From Chrysomallon squamiferum (lineage: Eukaryota; Mollusca; Gastropoda; Neomphalida; Peltospiridae): a stretch of DNA of 64,000 nt. Shown here one piece after another: positions 61,101 through 64,000 of the stretch. A program made the translations under genes and the position numbers. The notes below the pieces were generated by a model. It made no database searches, was not told the DNA's origin, and saw nothing but the letters and a program-made list of their open reading frames with translations. The stretch spans positions 1,706,921 through 1,770,920 of the forward strand of contig CM022677.1 of the NCBI GenBank assembly GCA_012295275.1. The letters are read 5' to 3'. The stretch's first letter is position 1. Every line of letters starts with the position of its first letter.

Positions 61101-64000
61101 CTACTAAAAACATTGTCACTACACATTTATAAACTTTCTTAGTGTGCTACTACTAAAAACATTGTCACTACACATTTATAAACTTTCTTAGTGTGCTACT
61201 ACTAAAAACATTGTCACTACACATTTATACACTTTCTTAGTGTGCTACTACTAAAAACATTGTCACTACACATTTATAAACTTTCTTAGTGTGCTACTAC
61301 TAAAAACATTGTCACTACACATTTATAAACTTTCTTAGTGTGCTACTACACATTGTACTACTAAAAAAAACATTGTCACTACACATTTATAAACTTTCTT
61401 AGTGTGCTACTACTAAAAAAAAAAACATTGTCACTACACATTTATAAACTTTCTTAGTGTGCTACTACTAAAAACATTGTCACTACACATTTATAAACTT
61501 TCTTAGTGTGCTACTACTAAAAACATTGTCACTACACATTTATAAACTTTCTTAGTGTGCTACTACTAAAAACATTGTCACTACACATTTATAAACTTTC
61601 TTAGTGTGCTACTACTAAAAACATTGTCACTACACATTTATAAACTTTCTTAGTGTGTGCTACTACTAAAAACATTGTCACTACACATTTATAAACTTTC
61701 TTAGTGTGCTACTACTAAAAACATTGTCACTACACATTTATAAACTTTCTTAGTGTGCTACTACTAAAAACATTGTCACTACACATTTATAAACTTTCTT
61801 AGTGTGCTACTACTAAAAACATTGTCACTACACATTTATAAACTTTCTTAGTGTGCTACTACTAGAAACATTGTCACTACACATTTATAAACTTTCTTAG
61901 TGTGCTACTACTAAAAACATTGTCACTACACATTTATAAACTTTCTTAGTGTGCTACTACTAAAACATTGTCACTACTTTAAAAACATTGTCACTACTAC
62001 TAAAACATTGTCACTTTCTTAGTGTGCTACTACTAAAAACATTGTCACTACACATTTATAAACTTTCTTAGTGTGCTACTACTAAAAAAACATTGTCACT
62101 ACACATTTATAAACTTTCTTAGTGTGCTACTACTAAAAACATTGTCACTACACATTTATAAACTTTCTTAGTGTGCTACTACTAAAACATTGTCACTACA
62201 CATTTATAAACTTTCTTAGTGTGCTACTACTAAAAACATTGTCACTACACATTTATAAACTTTCTTAGTGTGCTACTACTAAAAAAATTGTTGTCACTAC
62301 ACATTTATAAACTTTCTTAGTGTGCTACTACTAAAAAACACACATTGTCACTTTCTTACATTGTCATTTTATAAACTTTCTTAGTGTGCTACTACTAAAA
62401 ACATTGTCACTACACATTTATATAAACTTTCTTAGTGTGCTACTACTAAAAACATTGTCACTACACATTTATAAACTTTCTTAGTGTGCTACTACTAAAA
62501 ACATTGTCACTACACATTTATAAACTTTCTTAGTGTGCTACTACTAAAAAAAACATTGTCACTACACATTTATAAACTTTCTTAGTGTGCTACTACTAAA
62601 AACATTGTCACTACACATTTATAAACTTTCTTAGTGTGCTACTATAAAAACATTGTCACTACACATTTATAAACTTTCTTAGTGTGCTACTACTAAAAAC
62701 ATTGTCACTACACATTTATAAACTTTCTTAGTGTGCTACTACTAAAAACATTGTCACTACACATTTATAAACTTTCTTAGTGTGCTACTACTAAAAACAT
62801 TGTCACTACACATTTATAAACTTTCTTAGTGTGCTACTACTAAAAACATTGTCACTACACATTTATAAACTTTCTTAGTGTGCTACTACTAAAAACATTG
62901 TCACTACACATTTATAAACTTTCTTAGTGTGCTACTACTAAAAACATTGTCACTACACATTTATAAACTTTCTTAGTGTGCTACTACTAAAAACATTGTC
63001 ACTACACATTTATAAACTTTCTTAGTGTGCTACTACTAAAAAAAACATTGTCACTACACATTTATAAACTTTCTTAGTGTGCTACTACTAAAAACATTGT
63101 CACTACACATTTATAAACTTTCTTAGTGTGCTACTACTAAAAAAAAACATTGTCACTACACATTTATAAACTTTCTTAGTGTGCTACTACTAAAAACATT
63201 GTCACTACACATTTATAAACTTTCTTAGTGTGCTACTACTAAAAACATTGTCACTACACACATTTATAAACTTTCTTTAGTGTGCTACTACTAAAAAACA
63301 TTGTCACTACACATTTATAAACTTTCTTAGTGTGCTACTACTAAAAACATTGTCACTACACATTTATAAACTTTCTTAGTGTGCTACTACTAAAAAACAT
63401 TGTCACTACACATTTATAAACTTTCTTAGTGTGCTACTACTAAAAACATTGTCACTACACATTTATAAACTTTCTTAGTGTGCTACTACTAAAAAACATT
63501 GTCACTACACATTTATAAACTTTCTTAGTGTGCTACTACTAAAAACATTGTCACTACACATTTATAAACTTTCTTAGTGTGCTACTACTAAAAAAACATT
63601 GTCACTACACATTTATAAACTTTCTTAGTGTGCTACTACTAAAAACATTGTCACTACACATTTATAAACTTTCTTAGTGTGCTACTACTAAAAACATTGT
63701 CACTACACATTTATAAACTTTCTTAGTGTGCTACTACTAAAAACATTGTCACTACACATTTATAAACTTTCTTAGTGTGCTACTACTAAAAAACATTGTC
63801 ACTACACATTTATAAACTTTCTTAGTGTGTGCTACTACTAAAAACATTGTCACTACACATTTATAAACTTTCTTAGTGTGCTACTACTAAAAAACATTGT
63901 CACTACACATTTATAAACTTTCTTAGTGTGCTACTACTAAAAAAACATTGTCACTACACATTTATAAACTTTCTTAGTGTGCTACTACTAAAAACATTGT
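52146..64000 (+). repeat. Satellite array 2, 49-bp monomer (continues past the window)
   Basis: The same 49-bp monomer and orientation as array 1, at least 11.8 kb (about 240 monomers by length). It is dominated by one form (ACACATTTATAAAC, TTTCTTAGTGTG). The TTGGTGTG, ACGTTTATAAA and TATTAGTTTATAAA variants of array 1 are essentially absent. Variation is mostly in the A-run length (AAAAC to AAAAAAAAAAC) and in fused or broken monomers (e.g. 54300, 55350, 58350, 58870, 62340). Confidence 0.97.

Overview
The window is AT-rich animal DNA, from an intron-bearing genome dense in microsatellites, satellite arrays and decayed transposons. No bacterial-style gene organisation is present. The KRBA2/SCAND3-type integrase, piggyBac, LINE ORF1/RT and tRNA-SINE remnants, the recurring GGGAAATAACTC foldback motif and TTAGGG-like blocks together suggest a mollusc, possibly a cephalopod. 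That assignment is inference.

Layout: 1-5.5 kb is AT-rich and gene-poor, with microsatellites and a solitary copy of a dispersed repeat (about 2.7-3.84 kb). 5.5-12.49 kb is a second copy of that repeat running into a 49-bp satellite array that ends in an assembly gap. 12.85-13.74 kb holds three exon fragments of an EGFR-type receptor tyrosine kinase domain, introns kept but with stops and indels. 14.0-15.7 kb is a decayed piggyBac transposon (minus), 15.8-17.77 kb a decayed KRBA2-like integrase gene (minus) interrupted by a 53-bp minisatellite, and 17.78-18.78 kb a decayed LINE ORF1 (minus). An isolated 3'-terminal coding exon lies at 21.12 kb (plus). 21.7-32.3 kb has no recognised gene, but contains foldback elements, degenerate 1-kb repeats, a telomere-like block and long CT/AG/CA tracts.

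32.37-34.08 kb is the one largely intact gene: a two-coding-exon BTB-BACK-PHR protein (BTBD3/6-like, minus) whose only visible defect is one in-frame TGA in the PHR domain. Upstream of it (34.3-47 kb) are splice-site-bounded candidate 5'UTR exons and a tandem array of 2.7-kb units, each carrying a conserved putative first-exon/promoter segment plus a LINE RT fragment. The distal copy is the most diverged and keeps the longest LINE piece. 47.4-51.3 kb holds a foldback element, two SINEs in opposite orientation and a 97-bp tandem repeat. After a second gap, a third copy of the dispersed repeat leads into a second 49-bp satellite array, which fills 52.15-64 kb and leaves the window.

The two most interesting points are: (1) the tandemly multiplied putative promoter/first-exon array upstream of the BTB gene; (2) the 49-bp satellite beginning twice at the same flank of a dispersed repeat whose third copy carries only a few degenerate monomers.
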